From Candidatus Jidaibacter sp. (GTDB lineage: Bacteria; Pseudomonadota; Alphaproteobacteria; Rickettsiales; Midichloriaceae): 9,472 bases of DNA. Each line of letters starts with the position of its first letter. Position 1 is the stretch's first letter. The notes under the pieces were generated by a model. The model saw only the letters and a list, made by a program, of their open reading frames with translations, searched no databases and was not told where the DNA came from. The position numbers and the translations under genes are program-made. This document shows positions 1 through 6,303 of this stretch, piece by piece. The stretch spans positions 1-9,472 of the forward strand of contig JAJTHY010000032.1 of the NCBI GenBank assembly GCA_021298045.1. The letters are read 5' to 3'.

Positions 1-296
1 CCTGGAGGGGCTGATCTCATTTTTACTAAGCCAGAACCAAATTTTCCAACAACATCATGATGAATTGTTCTTCCTTCTTTCAGAGGAATTCTTATCATTG
101 ATTTCTTAGCTTCATTTTCGGCTTTTTTATTGGCTTCAAGTACTTCAGAAGCTTTACCCGTACCCATTCCAACCATACCATTTTTATTACCAGCTACAAC
201 TATAGCGGCAAAACTAAACCTTCTACCACCGGTAACAACCTTAGCAGTCCTTGCAACATGTACTAAGCTCAAGAAATTCTCATTATTTTCACTCAT
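1..296 (-). CDS. rpsE: 30S ribosomal protein S5, N-terminal 98 residues (cut by window edge)
   Basis: S5 sits at the 30S decoding and mRNA-entry region and contributes to accuracy. The reading frame opens with ATG at 296 and stays open to the edge, giving MSENNENFLSLVHVAR at the N-terminus. Diagnostic segments are GGRRFSFAAIVV (about residues 23-34), GTGKASEV, and GRTIHHDVVGKFGSG near the end of the visible part; these form the dsRBD-like N-terminal domain. The C-terminal domain lies beyond base 1. An AGAGG ribosome-binding site overlapping the rplR stop lies 9 nt before the ATG and supports this start. A second ATG at 301-303 is out of frame and reaches a stop after four codons. The loop that binds near spectinomycin reads ARTAKVVTGG where most bacteria have NRV(A/S)KVVKGG. 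Confidence 0.95.
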   Translation of the reverse strand, partial: MSENNENFLSLVHVARTAKVVTGGRRFSFAAIVVAGNKNGMVGMGTGKASEVLEANKKAENEAKKSMIRIPLKEGRTIHHDVVGKFGSGLVKMRSAPP

Positions 297-304
297 TAGT
301 CATA

Positions 305-311
305 TCCTCTA
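305..311 (-). promoter_or_regulatory. Shine-Dalgarno of rpsE overlapping the rplR stop
   Basis: The minus strand reads TAGAGGA; TAG is the L18 stop, and AGAGG is 9 nt upstream of the S5 ATG at 296. A nearer ATG at 303 is only 2 nt from AGAGG and out of frame, so it is unlikely to be the main start. Confidence 0.75.
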
Positions 312-680
312 AAATTTCAAACCGTTTAATCTTGCAGCTTCAGCTAAAGCCTTAATTCTTCCGTGATAAATATATCCACCACGGTCAAACACAACTTCTA
401 AATCTTTCTTTTTAGAAGATTTTATCGCTCTTTCGGCAATTACAGCACCAACCTTAGTTGCGGCCTCTATATTAGAAGTAGATTTCAAGCCTTTTGACAC
501 ATCCTTCTCTAAAGTAGAAGCTGAAGCAATTGTACACCCCTTTGAATCATCTATAAGCTGAGCATAAATATGTGAATCAGATCTATATACAGACAATCTT
601 AATCTTCCATAAGCACGCTTCTGTAGAATAGTCCTGACTCTTTGCTTTCTTCTTTCAAATTTTTTATTTATAGTAGCCAT
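309..680 (-). CDS. rplR: 50S ribosomal protein L18
   Basis: L18 binds 5S rRNA with L5 and anchors it in the central protuberance of the large subunit. The product is 123 aa, close to the usual 115-120. It has a basic N-terminus (KKFERRKQRVRTIL), the central LRLSVYRSDSHIYAQLIDD strand region (about residues 28-45), and the signature FDRGGYIYHGRIKALAEAAR at 98-117, ending GLKF. It lies 20 nt after rplF and 12 nt before rpsE. No clear Shine-Dalgarno precedes the ATG (upstream reads TTAGTGTAAATT), so initiation may rely on an A/U-rich leader or coupling to rplF. Confidence 0.97.
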   Translation of the reverse strand: MATINKKFERRKQRVRTILQKRAYGRLRLSVYRSDSHIYAQLIDDSKGCTIASASTLEKDVSKGLKSTSNIEAATKVGAVIAERAIKSSKKKDLEVVFDRGGYIYHGRIKALAEAARLNGLKF

Positions 681-700
681 AATTTACACTAATTATCTAA

Positions 701-1240
701 TTATTTCTTTTTACCAACTTTTCTGAAAACTTTTTCAGTAGAATATTTAATACCCTTACCTTTAAATGGCTCAGGCTTCTTAAATGCTCTGATTTCAGCA
801 GCGGTTTGACCAACAGCTTCTTTGTCAATTCCAACAACTTCGATTTGCGTTGGTTTAGAGCATGTAATTTTCACACCATCCTTTGGTATATAAATAATAG
901 CATGGCTAAAACCGAGATTAAGTACTAAGTGCTGCCCGTTAGCAGACATAGCAGCCTTAAATCCAACGCCGCTTATTTCCAAAACTTTTGAAAATCCTTC
1001 TGTTACTCCCTTAATCATATTGGAAAGCACCATACGCGTAGTACCCCAAAGAGATCTGGAACTAGTTGTCTCAAATTTTGGCTCAACCATAATTTGATTA
1101 TTTTCATATTTAACTATAACATCACCATGCAAATCTCTTTTCAAGGATCCTTTAGGACCTTTAATCTCAATATTGCCATCAGAAAGATTAACTGTAACTC
1201 CTGATGGAACTATGACTGGATGCTTACCTACTCTAGACAT
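701..1240 (-). CDS. rplF: 50S ribosomal protein L6
   Basis: L6 is a two-domain 23S rRNA-binding protein near the sarcin-ricin loop, where translation factors dock. The product is 179 aa, against 177 in E. coli. It opens with MSRVGKHPVIVPSGV and has the duplicated L6 fold: first domain about residues 1-80, second about 82-170. The second carries EISGVGFKA (88-96), the conserved PEPFKGKGIKY (156-166) and a basic tail ending GKKK. The start at 1240 gives the standard N-terminus. A TAGGA sequence lies just upstream, but with only about 3 nt of spacing to the ATG. rpsH ends 11 nt before it. Confidence 0.97.
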   Translation of the reverse strand: MSRVGKHPVIVPSGVTVNLSDGNIEIKGPKGSLKRDLHGDVIVKYENNQIMVEPKFETTSSRSLWGTTRMVLSNMIKGVTEGFSKVLEISGVGFKAAMSANGQHLVLNLGFSHAIIYIPKDGVKITCSKPTQIEVVGIDKEAVGQTAAEIRAFKKPEPFKGKGIKYSTEKVFRKVGKKK

Positions 1241-1251
1241 TTTCCTACCAA

Positions 1252-1650
1252 TTAAAAAACTTCACAAATTAATTCACCACCAGCACGCTCTTCAATGGCT
1301 TGATGATCAGACATCACCCCTTTAGATGTTGAAACTATTATGGTGCCAAGACCGTTTGAGGCCCTTGGCAAATCCATAACAGATTTGTACACTCGACATC
1401 CAGGCTTAGAAAGCATTTTCATAGATCTGATAGCTGGTTCATTTTTATAATATTTAAGATCAATTTTTATAAAAGCTATACCAGGCTTTTGCTCAAATTC
1501 TTCAAAACCATCAATATACCCTTCATTTTTCAAAACATTGATAAATGACTTTACCATTCTTGAAGCCTTTACTATTACGAAGTCATGACGCGCAGCCTGC
1601 GCATTATTAATTCTGGCAATACTATCAGCAACTAAACTATTCATTGACAT
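1252..1650 (-). CDS. rpsH: 30S ribosomal protein S8
   Basis: S8 is a primary 16S rRNA binder that organises the central domain; in E. coli it also represses spc mRNA. The product is 132 aa, the normal bacterial size. The C-terminal RNA-binding signature STSKGVMSD is at residues 107-115 and is followed by the usual GGELICEVF ending. RVYKSVMDLPRASNGLG (about 86-102) is also typical. Two in-frame ATGs are available (1650 and 1644). The first is preferred because AGGGAG lies 7 nt before it and an MSM start is usual in related bacteria. The Shine-Dalgarno begins right at the rpsN stop codon. Confidence 0.97.
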   Translation of the reverse strand: MSMNSLVADSIARINNAQAARHDFVIVKASRMVKSFINVLKNEGYIDGFEEFEQKPGIAFIKIDLKYYKNEPAIRSMKMLSKPGCRVYKSVMDLPRASNGLGTIIVSTSKGVMSDHQAIEERAGGELICEVF

Positions 1651-1663
1651 ATATATTCTCCCT

Positions 1664-1969
1664 TTACCAGCTGGCCTTACTCACACCGGGTAGCTCGCCA
1701 GTTCCTGCAAGCAATCTTAACCAAATACGAGATAATTTAAATTTCCTATGAAAGCCCCGAGGACGCCCCGATAACTCACATCTATTTCTAACTCTATTCC
1801 TAGCTCCATTCCTCGGTAATTTTGCGAGAATCAATTGAGCATTGAACCTTTCAGTCAACGGTATAGATTTATCCATTATAGTTTCTTTCAAGGCTTTGCG
1901 CTTTTCAGCAAACTTAGCCACTATTCTTCTTCTTCTATTATTCTTTTCAATCGAGCTCTTCTTAGCCAT
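1664..1969 (-). CDS. rpsN: 30S ribosomal protein S14, zinc-independent long form
   Basis: S14 binds 16S rRNA in the 30S head near the decoding site. The 101-aa length is that of the long form. The RNRCELSGRPRGFHRKF segment (about residues 61-77) has one cysteine (C64) instead of the CxxC...CxxC of the short zinc-binding form, so no zinc site is expected. The C-terminus GELPGVSKASW is the family signature. The 11 nt separating it from rplE hold no clear Shine-Dalgarno; that junction is instead an A/T-rich inverted repeat. Confidence 0.97.
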   Translation of the reverse strand: MAKKSSIEKNNRRRRIVAKFAEKRKALKETIMDKSIPLTERFNAQLILAKLPRNGARNRVRNRCELSGRPRGFHRKFKLSRIWLRLLAGTGELPGVSKASW

Positions 1970-1983
1970 AATAACCGTTATTA
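1969..1983. repeat. A/T-rich 15-nt inverted repeat at the rplE-rpsN junction
   Basis: Plus strand TAATAAC-C-GTTATTA is a perfect 7-bp inverted repeat around a single C. It spans the rplE stop codon, the whole gap and the first base of the rpsN ATG. As RNA it could form at most a weak six-pair A-U stem with a CCG-type loop. Chance in AT-rich DNA is the likely explanation. Confidence 0.5.
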
Positions 1984-2532
1984 ATTAATAAATGGAAAAT
2001 TAAAAAGTTTCAGCAATTCCAATGCCTGTTCATTATTCTTGGCAGTGGTGACGAACACTATATTCATTCCACGAATTTTATCAACTTTATCGTAGTTGAT
2101 TTCTGGAAAAATAATATGCTCCTTTAAACCAACCGCATAATTTCCATTACCATCAAATTTTTTAGGACTTAAGCCCCTAAAATCTTTAACACGAGGAAGT
2201 GCGATATTTATAAACTTATCTAAAAAATCATACATCATAGCTTTACGCAGAGTCACCTTACAACCAATAGGCATATCCGGCTTAAGCTTAAATGCAGCTA
2301 TAGCTTTTTTAGCTTTTGTGATGACAGGCTTTTGCCCAGTTATCATCATCAAATCATCTGCAGCCTTTTCTACAACTTTACTATCCACAACCGCATCTTT
2401 AACACCCATGCTCACAACTATCTTCACTAACTTAGGAACTTCAAAGCGATTTTTTAAACCAAGATTATCCATTAGATTCTTGGCTATCTCTTTTTCGTAA
2501 TAATCCTGTAGTCTATTTTTATAAACTGTCAT
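1981..2532 (-). CDS. rplE: 50S ribosomal protein L5
   Basis: L5 binds 5S rRNA with L18 and contacts the P-site tRNA and the 30S head through the central protuberance. The product is 183 aa, against 179 in E. coli. Recognisable blocks are PKLVKIVVSMGV (33-44), the signature ITGQKPVITKAKKAIAAFK (64-82), LPRVKDFRGLS (112-122) and HIIFPEINYDKV (139-150). It follows rplX by 11 nt. The sequence before the ATG (AAGTAGAATTAGT) is a poor Shine-Dalgarno. In E. coli this junction is where S8 represses the spc operon, but the gap here shows no obvious S8-type helix. Confidence 0.97.
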   Translation of the reverse strand: MTVYKNRLQDYYEKEIAKNLMDNLGLKNRFEVPKLVKIVVSMGVKDAVVDSKVVEKAADDLMMITGQKPVITKAKKAIAAFKLKPDMPIGCKVTLRKAMMYDFLDKFINIALPRVKDFRGLSPKKFDGNGNYAVGLKEHIIFPEINYDKVDKIRGMNIVFVTTAKNNEQALELLKLFNFPFIN

Positions 2533-2543
2533 ACTAATTCTAC

Positions 2544-2873
2544 TTATTTATTATCTATAATTTCTGCAGAGCGTTTAGCAAAACGCACTTTTTTACCATC
2601 AGAAAGAAACTTAAAGCCTATCCTACTAGGAAGATCTACTTTAGGATCTAAAACCTGAACATTGGAATAGTGTATAGGCATCTCTTTGCTAAATTTACCA
2701 CCCTGAGGGAATGCCTGCGAAGGCTTTTGATGCTTTACAGCTATATTAACACCTTCAACAATAACCCTCATGTCTTTTGGCATAACAGAAGAAACTGTAC
2801 CTGTTTTTCCTTTATCTTTACCAGCAATGATCGCTACTTTATCACCTTTTCTTATTTTTAAATTTTTAGTCAT
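2544..2873 (-). CDS. rplX: 50S ribosomal protein L24
   Basis: L24 is an early assembly initiator that binds the 5' domain of 23S rRNA near the tunnel exit. The product is 109 aa, against about 104 in E. coli. The KOW motif is clear at about residues 7-33 (IRKGDKVAIIAGKDKGKTGTV), followed by VEGVNIAVKHQKP and a C-terminal region with RIGFKFLSDGKKVRFAKRS. The start lies 2 nt after the rplN stop, and an AGAGG inside the end of rplN lies 10 nt upstream, so translation is probably coupled to L14. Confidence 0.97.
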   Translation of the reverse strand: MTKNLKIRKGDKVAIIAGKDKGKTGTVSSVMPKDMRVIVEGVNIAVKHQKPSQAFPQGGKFSKEMPIHYSNVQVLDPKVDLPSRIGFKFLSDGKKVRFAKRSAEIIDNK

Positions 2874-2875
2874 CT

Positions 2876-3244
2876 TTACAAAACCTCTGGCGCTAGTGAT
2901 ATTATTTTCATAAAATTTTTCGCTCTTAGCTCTCTTGGAACTGGTCCAAAAACTCTAGTCCCTATAGGCTCACCTTGCTTATCAATTAAAACTGCAGCGT
3001 TCTCATAGAACTTAATAACACTACCATCAGATCTTTTATAGCCTTTAGCAGTACGTACTATAACAGCCTTTTGAACAGAGCCCTTTTTAACCTTAGTCTT
3101 AGGTATGGCATCAATGACAGACACCACTATGACATCGCCTAATCCTGCATGCGTCCTCATGGATCCACCCAAAACCTTAACACACCTAACCCTACGTGCT
3201 CCTGAGTTGTCTGCAACTTTCAGCCTTGTTAACATCTGAACCAT
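2876..3244 (-). CDS. rplN: 50S ribosomal protein L14
   Basis: L14 binds 23S rRNA at the subunit interface, forms bridges to the 30S subunit, and is the docking site of the silencing factor RsfS. The product is 122 aa, the near-universal length. The L14 signature ADNSGARRVRCVKVLGG is at residues 11-27, and IGTRVFGPVPRELR lies near the C-terminus, ending LAPEVL. It starts the spc block, 12 nt downstream of rpsQ, with a purine-rich AGAGAGAAG upstream. No separate spc promoter or terminator fits in this gap. Confidence 0.98.
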   Translation of the reverse strand: MVQMLTRLKVADNSGARRVRCVKVLGGSMRTHAGLGDVIVVSVIDAIPKTKVKKGSVQKAVIVRTAKGYKRSDGSVIKFYENAAVLIDKQGEPIGTRVFGPVPRELRAKNFMKIISLAPEVL

Positions 3245-3256
3245 TATTTCTTCTCT

Positions 3257-3493
3257 CTAATTTTCAATTTCAATAGCTAGCCAAGTTTTTGTCTTAGAAA
3301 TAGGCTTAGATTCAACAATACTAATCATATCTCCAACTTTAAACTTGTTATTCTCATCATGAGCTGCAAATTTTTTACGGCTCTGAACTACCTTATGATA
3401 TTTAGGATGCCTGAATTTTCTGGTCACCTCTACAATCACTGTTTTATTAGGTGCCGCACTAACAACTTTTCCTATCAATACACGCTTAGGCAT
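3257..3493 (-). CDS. rpsQ: 30S ribosomal protein S17
   Basis: S17 is an OB-fold primary 16S rRNA binder needed early in 30S assembly. The product is 78 aa, against 84 in E. coli. It opens with MPKRVLIGKVVSAAPNKTVIV, then has the family block FRHPKYHKVVQSRKKFAAHDE (about residues 27-47) and VGDMISIVESKPISKTKTW. Its ATG overlaps the last 8 nt of rpmC (ATGCCTAA), and an AAGG inside rpmC lies 7 nt upstream. This favours coupled translation with L29. Confidence 0.97.
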   Translation of the reverse strand: MPKRVLIGKVVSAAPNKTVIVEVTRKFRHPKYHKVVQSRKKFAAHDENNKFKVGDMISIVESKPISKTKTWLAIEIEN

Positions 3494-3689
3494 TAGAACC
3501 CCTTACTTTCATTTCATTCAATATAGTTTTTATTCTTGCTATAGATCTTCTAACAACTTTAACTCTAGCTTCAGAGATTGCTTCTTTTGCAGCTTTTTGG
3601 AAACGCAGGTTCATTCTTTCTCTTTGAAGAAGTAATAAATCTTGCCTAAGCTCTTCGTTAGTTTTCTTTCTTAAATCAGATACTTTCAT
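3486..3689 (-). CDS. rpmC: 50S ribosomal protein L29
   Basis: L29 is a small two-helix protein beside L23 at the polypeptide exit, part of the docking platform for trigger factor and SRP. The product is 67 aa, against 63 in E. coli. The N-terminus MKVSDLRKKTNEELRQDLLLLQRERMNLRFQ and the second helix VVRRSIARIKTILNE fit the family. The rplP stop TAG overlaps the AGGA of its Shine-Dalgarno, and its own end overlaps rpsQ by 8 nt. Confidence 0.96.
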   Translation of the reverse strand: MKVSDLRKKTNEELRQDLLLLQRERMNLRFQKAAKEAISEARVKVVRRSIARIKTILNEMKVRGSNA

Positions 3690-3695
3690 TTTATC

Positions 3696-4106
3696 CTAAT
3701 CCAATCTTTTAATAAATTTCGTCTTAATGGGAAGTTTAGCAGCTGCCTTGCCAAAAGCGTCACGAGCTACCTCTTCAATAACACCCTCTAGCTCAAACAT
3801 GATGCGCCCTGGCTTCACCCTGCAAGCCCAAAATTCTGGGTTACCTTTACCACTACCCATCCTAACATCAGCAGGCTTTTTAGAAACTGGCACGTCAGGG
3901 AAAATTCTAATCCAGAGCTTACCACTTCTTTTCATAGCTCTGGAAATAGCTCTACGAGCGGCTTCAATTTGACGAGCAGTTATTCTTTCTGGTTCAAGAG
4001 CCTTTAATCCAAAGGTCCCAAAATTTAATTCAAAACCGCCTTTAGCGTTTCCATGGATACGCCCTTTAAATGCTTTTCTATATTTAGTTTTACTAGGAAG
4101 TAACAT
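3696..4106 (-). CDS. rplP: 50S ribosomal protein L16
   Basis: L16 is a late-assembly 23S rRNA binder beside the A-site tRNA elbow and peptidyl transferase centre. I take ATG at 4106 as the start. It gives MLLPSKTKYRKAFKGRIHG and 136 aa, the same length as E. coli L16, with AAGG 9 nt upstream. The longer option, TTG at 4112, would be only 3 nt from that Shine-Dalgarno and would add two residues absent from the family. Signatures are LTAR-like ITARQIEAARRAISR (42-56), IRIFPD, VRMGSGKGNPEFW (81-93) and AAAKLPIKTKF. R82 matches the E. coli arginine hydroxylated by YcfD. The rpsC stop lies 11 nt upstream. Confidence 0.96.
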   Translation of the reverse strand: MLLPSKTKYRKAFKGRIHGNAKGGFELNFGTFGLKALEPERITARQIEAARRAISRAMKRSGKLWIRIFPDVPVSKKPADVRMGSGKGNPEFWACRVKPGRIMFELEGVIEEVARDAFGKAAAKLPIKTKFIKRLD

Positions 4107-4115
4107 TTTCAATAA

Positions 4116-4120
4116 CCTTA
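4116..4120 (-). promoter_or_regulatory. Shine-Dalgarno of rplP (decides the start)
   Basis: The minus strand reads TAAGG, where TAA is the rpsC stop codon. The AAGG is 9 nt from ATG 4106 but only 3 nt from the alternative TTG at 4112. This spacing and the family N-terminus both favour the ATG. Confidence 0.75.
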
Positions 4121-4783
4121 GTTTACAGCTTTCACTTCTTTTTCTAATGGAGACTCAATTCCCACATCACCTTTATAAATCCAAACCTTAACACCTATGA
4201 TACCATAAGTGGTTTTGGCCTCTGCAGTTGCGTAGTCTATATCAGCTCTAAGCGTATGTAAAGGAACTCTTCCTTCTCTATACCATTCCATACGAGCTAT
4301 TTCAGCCCCACCCAATCTACCAGATACATTCACACGTATACCTTTTGCACCCATTTTCATTGATGTTTGAACAGCACGTTTAGATGCTTTTCTAAATGCA
4401 ACCCTTTTTTCTAATTGTTGAGCTATATTTTCAGCAACTAATTTAGCCTCAATTTCTGGCTTTCTTATTTCTTGAATATTTATCGAAGTTTCACATCCAG
4501 TAATTTTTTCGATGTGCCCTTTCAACTTTTCTATATCAGATCCTTTCTTACCTATAACCATTCCAGGACGTGCAGCAAAAATTTCTATGTTTATCTTTTT
4601 ACTAGCAGATCTTCTTATCACTACTTTACTCACACCGGCATTAGATAACGAACTCTTCACCAAAGACTTTATTCTTAAATCCTGATGCAATTTATCTGCG
4701 TAGTCTCTGTCAGCAAACCAGACCGAATCCCAGTTTTTTATAATTCTCAGCCTTAGTCCTATTGGGTTTGTCTTTTGTCCCAT
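4118..4783 (-). CDS. rpsC: 30S ribosomal protein S3
   Basis: S3 lies at the mRNA entry channel of the 30S head and takes part in mRNA unwinding together with S4 and S5. The product is 221 aa, against 233 in E. coli. It opens with MGQKTNPIGLRL. A type-II KH domain carries its GxxG loop as GKKG at residues 78-81 in ARPGMVIGKKGSDIEKL. The C-terminal S3 domain has KGIRVNVSGRLGGAEIARMEWYREGRVPLHTLRADIDY in consecutive blocks and ends with GVKVWIYKGD. The start lies 3 nt after the rplV stop, with GAGAGAG upstream. Confidence 0.98.
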   Translation of the reverse strand: MGQKTNPIGLRLRIIKNWDSVWFADRDYADKLHQDLRIKSLVKSSLSNAGVSKVVIRRSASKKINIEIFAARPGMVIGKKGSDIEKLKGHIEKITGCETSINIQEIRKPEIEAKLVAENIAQQLEKRVAFRKASKRAVQTSMKMGAKGIRVNVSGRLGGAEIARMEWYREGRVPLHTLRADIDYATAEAKTTYGIIGVKVWIYKGDVGIESPLEKEVKAVN

Positions 4784-4786
4784 AAA

Positions 4787-5155
4787 TTACTCTCTCTCAC
4801 TTACATAAATAGTTATTCTAGAAAAAGGTTTTGTTATTTTGGACGCTCTTCCCCTACCTCTGGCATGGAATCTACGTAAAGCGAATGCTTTCCCCACCAT
4901 AATTTTTGAAACGTACAAATTATCAACATCCATACCTAAATTATTTTGCGCATTTGAAATTGCGGAATTTAACACATCAGCTACATCCTTTGCAACTCTT
5001 TTTCTCAAGAACTTCAACTGCAAAACCGCTTGATCTACCTTCATACGAGATATTAATTTACATACTAAGTTTATTTTTTGAACACTACCTTTGACTGCTT
5101 TAACAGTTGCTTCAGCACTGCGTGATTCATTAAATTTTAAAGATTCTTTTGCCAT
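4787..5155 (-). CDS. rplV: 50S ribosomal protein L22
   Basis: L22 contacts all six domains of 23S rRNA, and its beta-hairpin lines the constriction of the peptide exit tunnel. The product is 122 aa, against 110 in E. coli, with a slightly longer N-terminus. The signature region KAFALRRFHARGRGRASKI (about residues 89-107) forms the hairpin tip and is followed by TKPFSRITIYVSE. The hairpin shows no insertion or deletion of the kind linked to macrolide resistance. The ATG is 1 nt after the rpsS stop, with AAGG at the end of rpsS acting as Shine-Dalgarno. Confidence 0.97.
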   Translation of the reverse strand: MAKESLKFNESRSAEATVKAVKGSVQKINLVCKLISRMKVDQAVLQLKFLRKRVAKDVADVLNSAISNAQNNLGMDVDNLYVSKIMVGKAFALRRFHARGRGRASKITKPFSRITIYVSERE

Positions 5156-5156
5156 T

Positions 5157-5450
5157 TTAAGACCTTACCGCTTTTCTATTAGCTCCATGACCATGAAACG
5201 TCCTGGTTGGAGAAAATTCACCTAATTTATGACCAACCATATTTTCATTTACAGTTACTGGTATAAATTTCTTACCGTTATAAACACTAAACGTAATGCC
5301 AACAAATTCAGGAAGTATAGTAGAACGCCTAGACCACGTCTTAATTATTGTGCCTTTTTTACCTGATGCATACACATCCTTAACTTTCTTAAGAACATGC
5401 ATATCAACAAATGGTCCCTTCCAAACTGATCTTTTACGTCTTGCTGCCAT
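5157..5450 (-). CDS. rpsS: 30S ribosomal protein S19
   Basis: S19 pairs with S13 in the 30S head and contacts the A-site tRNA and the B1 bridge. The product is 97 aa, against about 92. It begins MAARRKRSVWKGPFVD, with a few extra basic residues before the conserved RSVWKGPFVD. The signature IIKTWSRRSTILPEFVG is at about residues 35-51, and GHKLGEFSPTRTFHGHG lies at about 73-89. It has the best Shine-Dalgarno in the window (TAAGGAG, 7 nt spacing) and the largest gap upstream (25 nt), with no terminator-like hairpin. Confidence 0.98.
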   Translation of the reverse strand: MAARRKRSVWKGPFVDMHVLKKVKDVYASGKKGTIIKTWSRRSTILPEFVGITFSVYNGKKFIPVTVNENMVGHKLGEFSPTRTFHGHGANRKAVRS

Positions 5451-5457
5451 CTTGACA

Positions 5458-5464
5458 CTCCTTA
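5458..5464 (-). promoter_or_regulatory. Strong Shine-Dalgarno of rpsS
   Basis: The minus strand reads TAAGGAG, followed by a 7-nt spacer (TGTCAAG) and the S19 ATG. It is the closest match to the anti-Shine-Dalgarno in the window and sits in the widest intergenic gap, so rpsS is probably initiated independently of rplB. Confidence 0.85.
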
Positions 5465-5475
5465 GTTTTCAAAAA

Positions 5476-6300
5476 TTACTTCTTCCTTCTTATGATAAAT
5501 TTACTAGAAGGATTTTTCTTCTTACGAGTCTTCTTACCCTTTGTGGATTTACCCCAAGGAGTAACTGGATGCCTACCTCCGGAAGTTTTACCTTCACCAC
5601 CACCATGAGGATGATCTACAGGATTCATGGCAACACCACGAACCGAAGGTTTAATTCCAAGCCATCTAGAGCGCCCTGCTTTACCTATCACTATATTTTG
5701 TTGATCTGGATTAGAGACCGAACCAATTGTAGCCCTACACTCAGATGGGATCATACGAACCTCACCAGAACGAAGTTTGACAAGAACCATATTTACATCT
5801 TTACCAACTAATTGAGCATAAGCACCAGCTGATCTAGCTATTTGAGCTCCTTTACCAGGCTTCATCTCTATGTTGTGAATTATTGTACCAACAGGTATAT
5901 TTTTCAGAGGTATGCAATTACCTATTTTTATATCAGATTGATCTCCAGAAATAACTTTATCACCTACACCCAACTTTTGCGGCGCTATGATATAAGATCT
6001 CTCTCCGTCTTCATATTGCACTAACGCAATAAAAGCCGTTCTATTTGGATCATATTCTATACGCTCCACTGTAGCAAATAAACCATCTTTTCTACGCATA
6101 AAGTCTATTAGTCGATACCTTCTTTTATGACCGCCACTTTTACGAAAAGCAGTAGTGCGCCCTTTATTATTGCGCCCACCAGTTTTATTTATGCCAACTG
6201 TCAAAGCTCGCTCTGGAGAGCCTTTCCATAAATAAGACCTATCAACTTGTATTAGTTGTCTTTGGCCAGGAGTTATTGGAGAAAATGTCTTCAATGCCAT
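5476..6300 (-). CDS. rplB: 50S ribosomal protein L2
   Basis: L2 is among the most conserved ribosomal proteins. It joins the subunits at bridge B7b and supports the peptidyl transferase centre. The product is 274 aa (E. coli 273). The N-terminal OB-like domain covers about residues 40-125 and the SH3-like domain about 130-200. The signature VDHPHGGGEGKTSGGRHP begins at 228 and includes H230, the histidine implicated in peptidyl transferase function in E. coli. The tail is strongly basic and ends IIRRKK. The start lies 3 nt after the rplW stop, with AGGGAG about 10 nt upstream. Confidence 0.98.
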   Translation of the reverse strand: MALKTFSPITPGQRQLIQVDRSYLWKGSPERALTVGINKTGGRNNKGRTTAFRKSGGHKRRYRLIDFMRRKDGLFATVERIEYDPNRTAFIALVQYEDGERSYIIAPQKLGVGDKVISGDQSDIKIGNCIPLKNIPVGTIIHNIEMKPGKGAQIARSAGAYAQLVGKDVNMVLVKLRSGEVRMIPSECRATIGSVSNPDQQNIVIGKAGRSRWLGIKPSVRGVAMNPVDHPHGGGEGKTSGGRHPVTPWGKSTKGKKTRKKKNPSSKFIIRRKK

Positions 6301-6303
6301 GAA

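Noticed and set aside
130..312. 60-codon plus-strand frame over rpsE
   Set aside because: It is antisense to the conserved S5 frame and shows no family similarity.
1664..1969. S14 as a zinc-binding short form or a degraded gene because it has one cysteine
   Set aside because: The 101-aa length and conserved ends match the normal zinc-independent long form.
1969..1983. The inverted repeat as a transcription terminator between rplE and rpsN
   Set aside because: The stem is all A-U with almost no loop and no following T-run in the direction of transcription; a terminator here would cut an essential operon.
5451..5475. Possible internal promoter or terminator in the largest gap (rplB-rpsS)
   Set aside because: Twenty-five bases holding a strong Shine-Dalgarno; no hairpin and no paired -35/-10 elements are seen.
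5296..5811. 171-codon plus-strand open frame antisense to rpsS and rplB
   Set aside because: It lies opposite two highly conserved ribosomal protein genes, has no recognisable domain, and its composition reflects the complementary strand.
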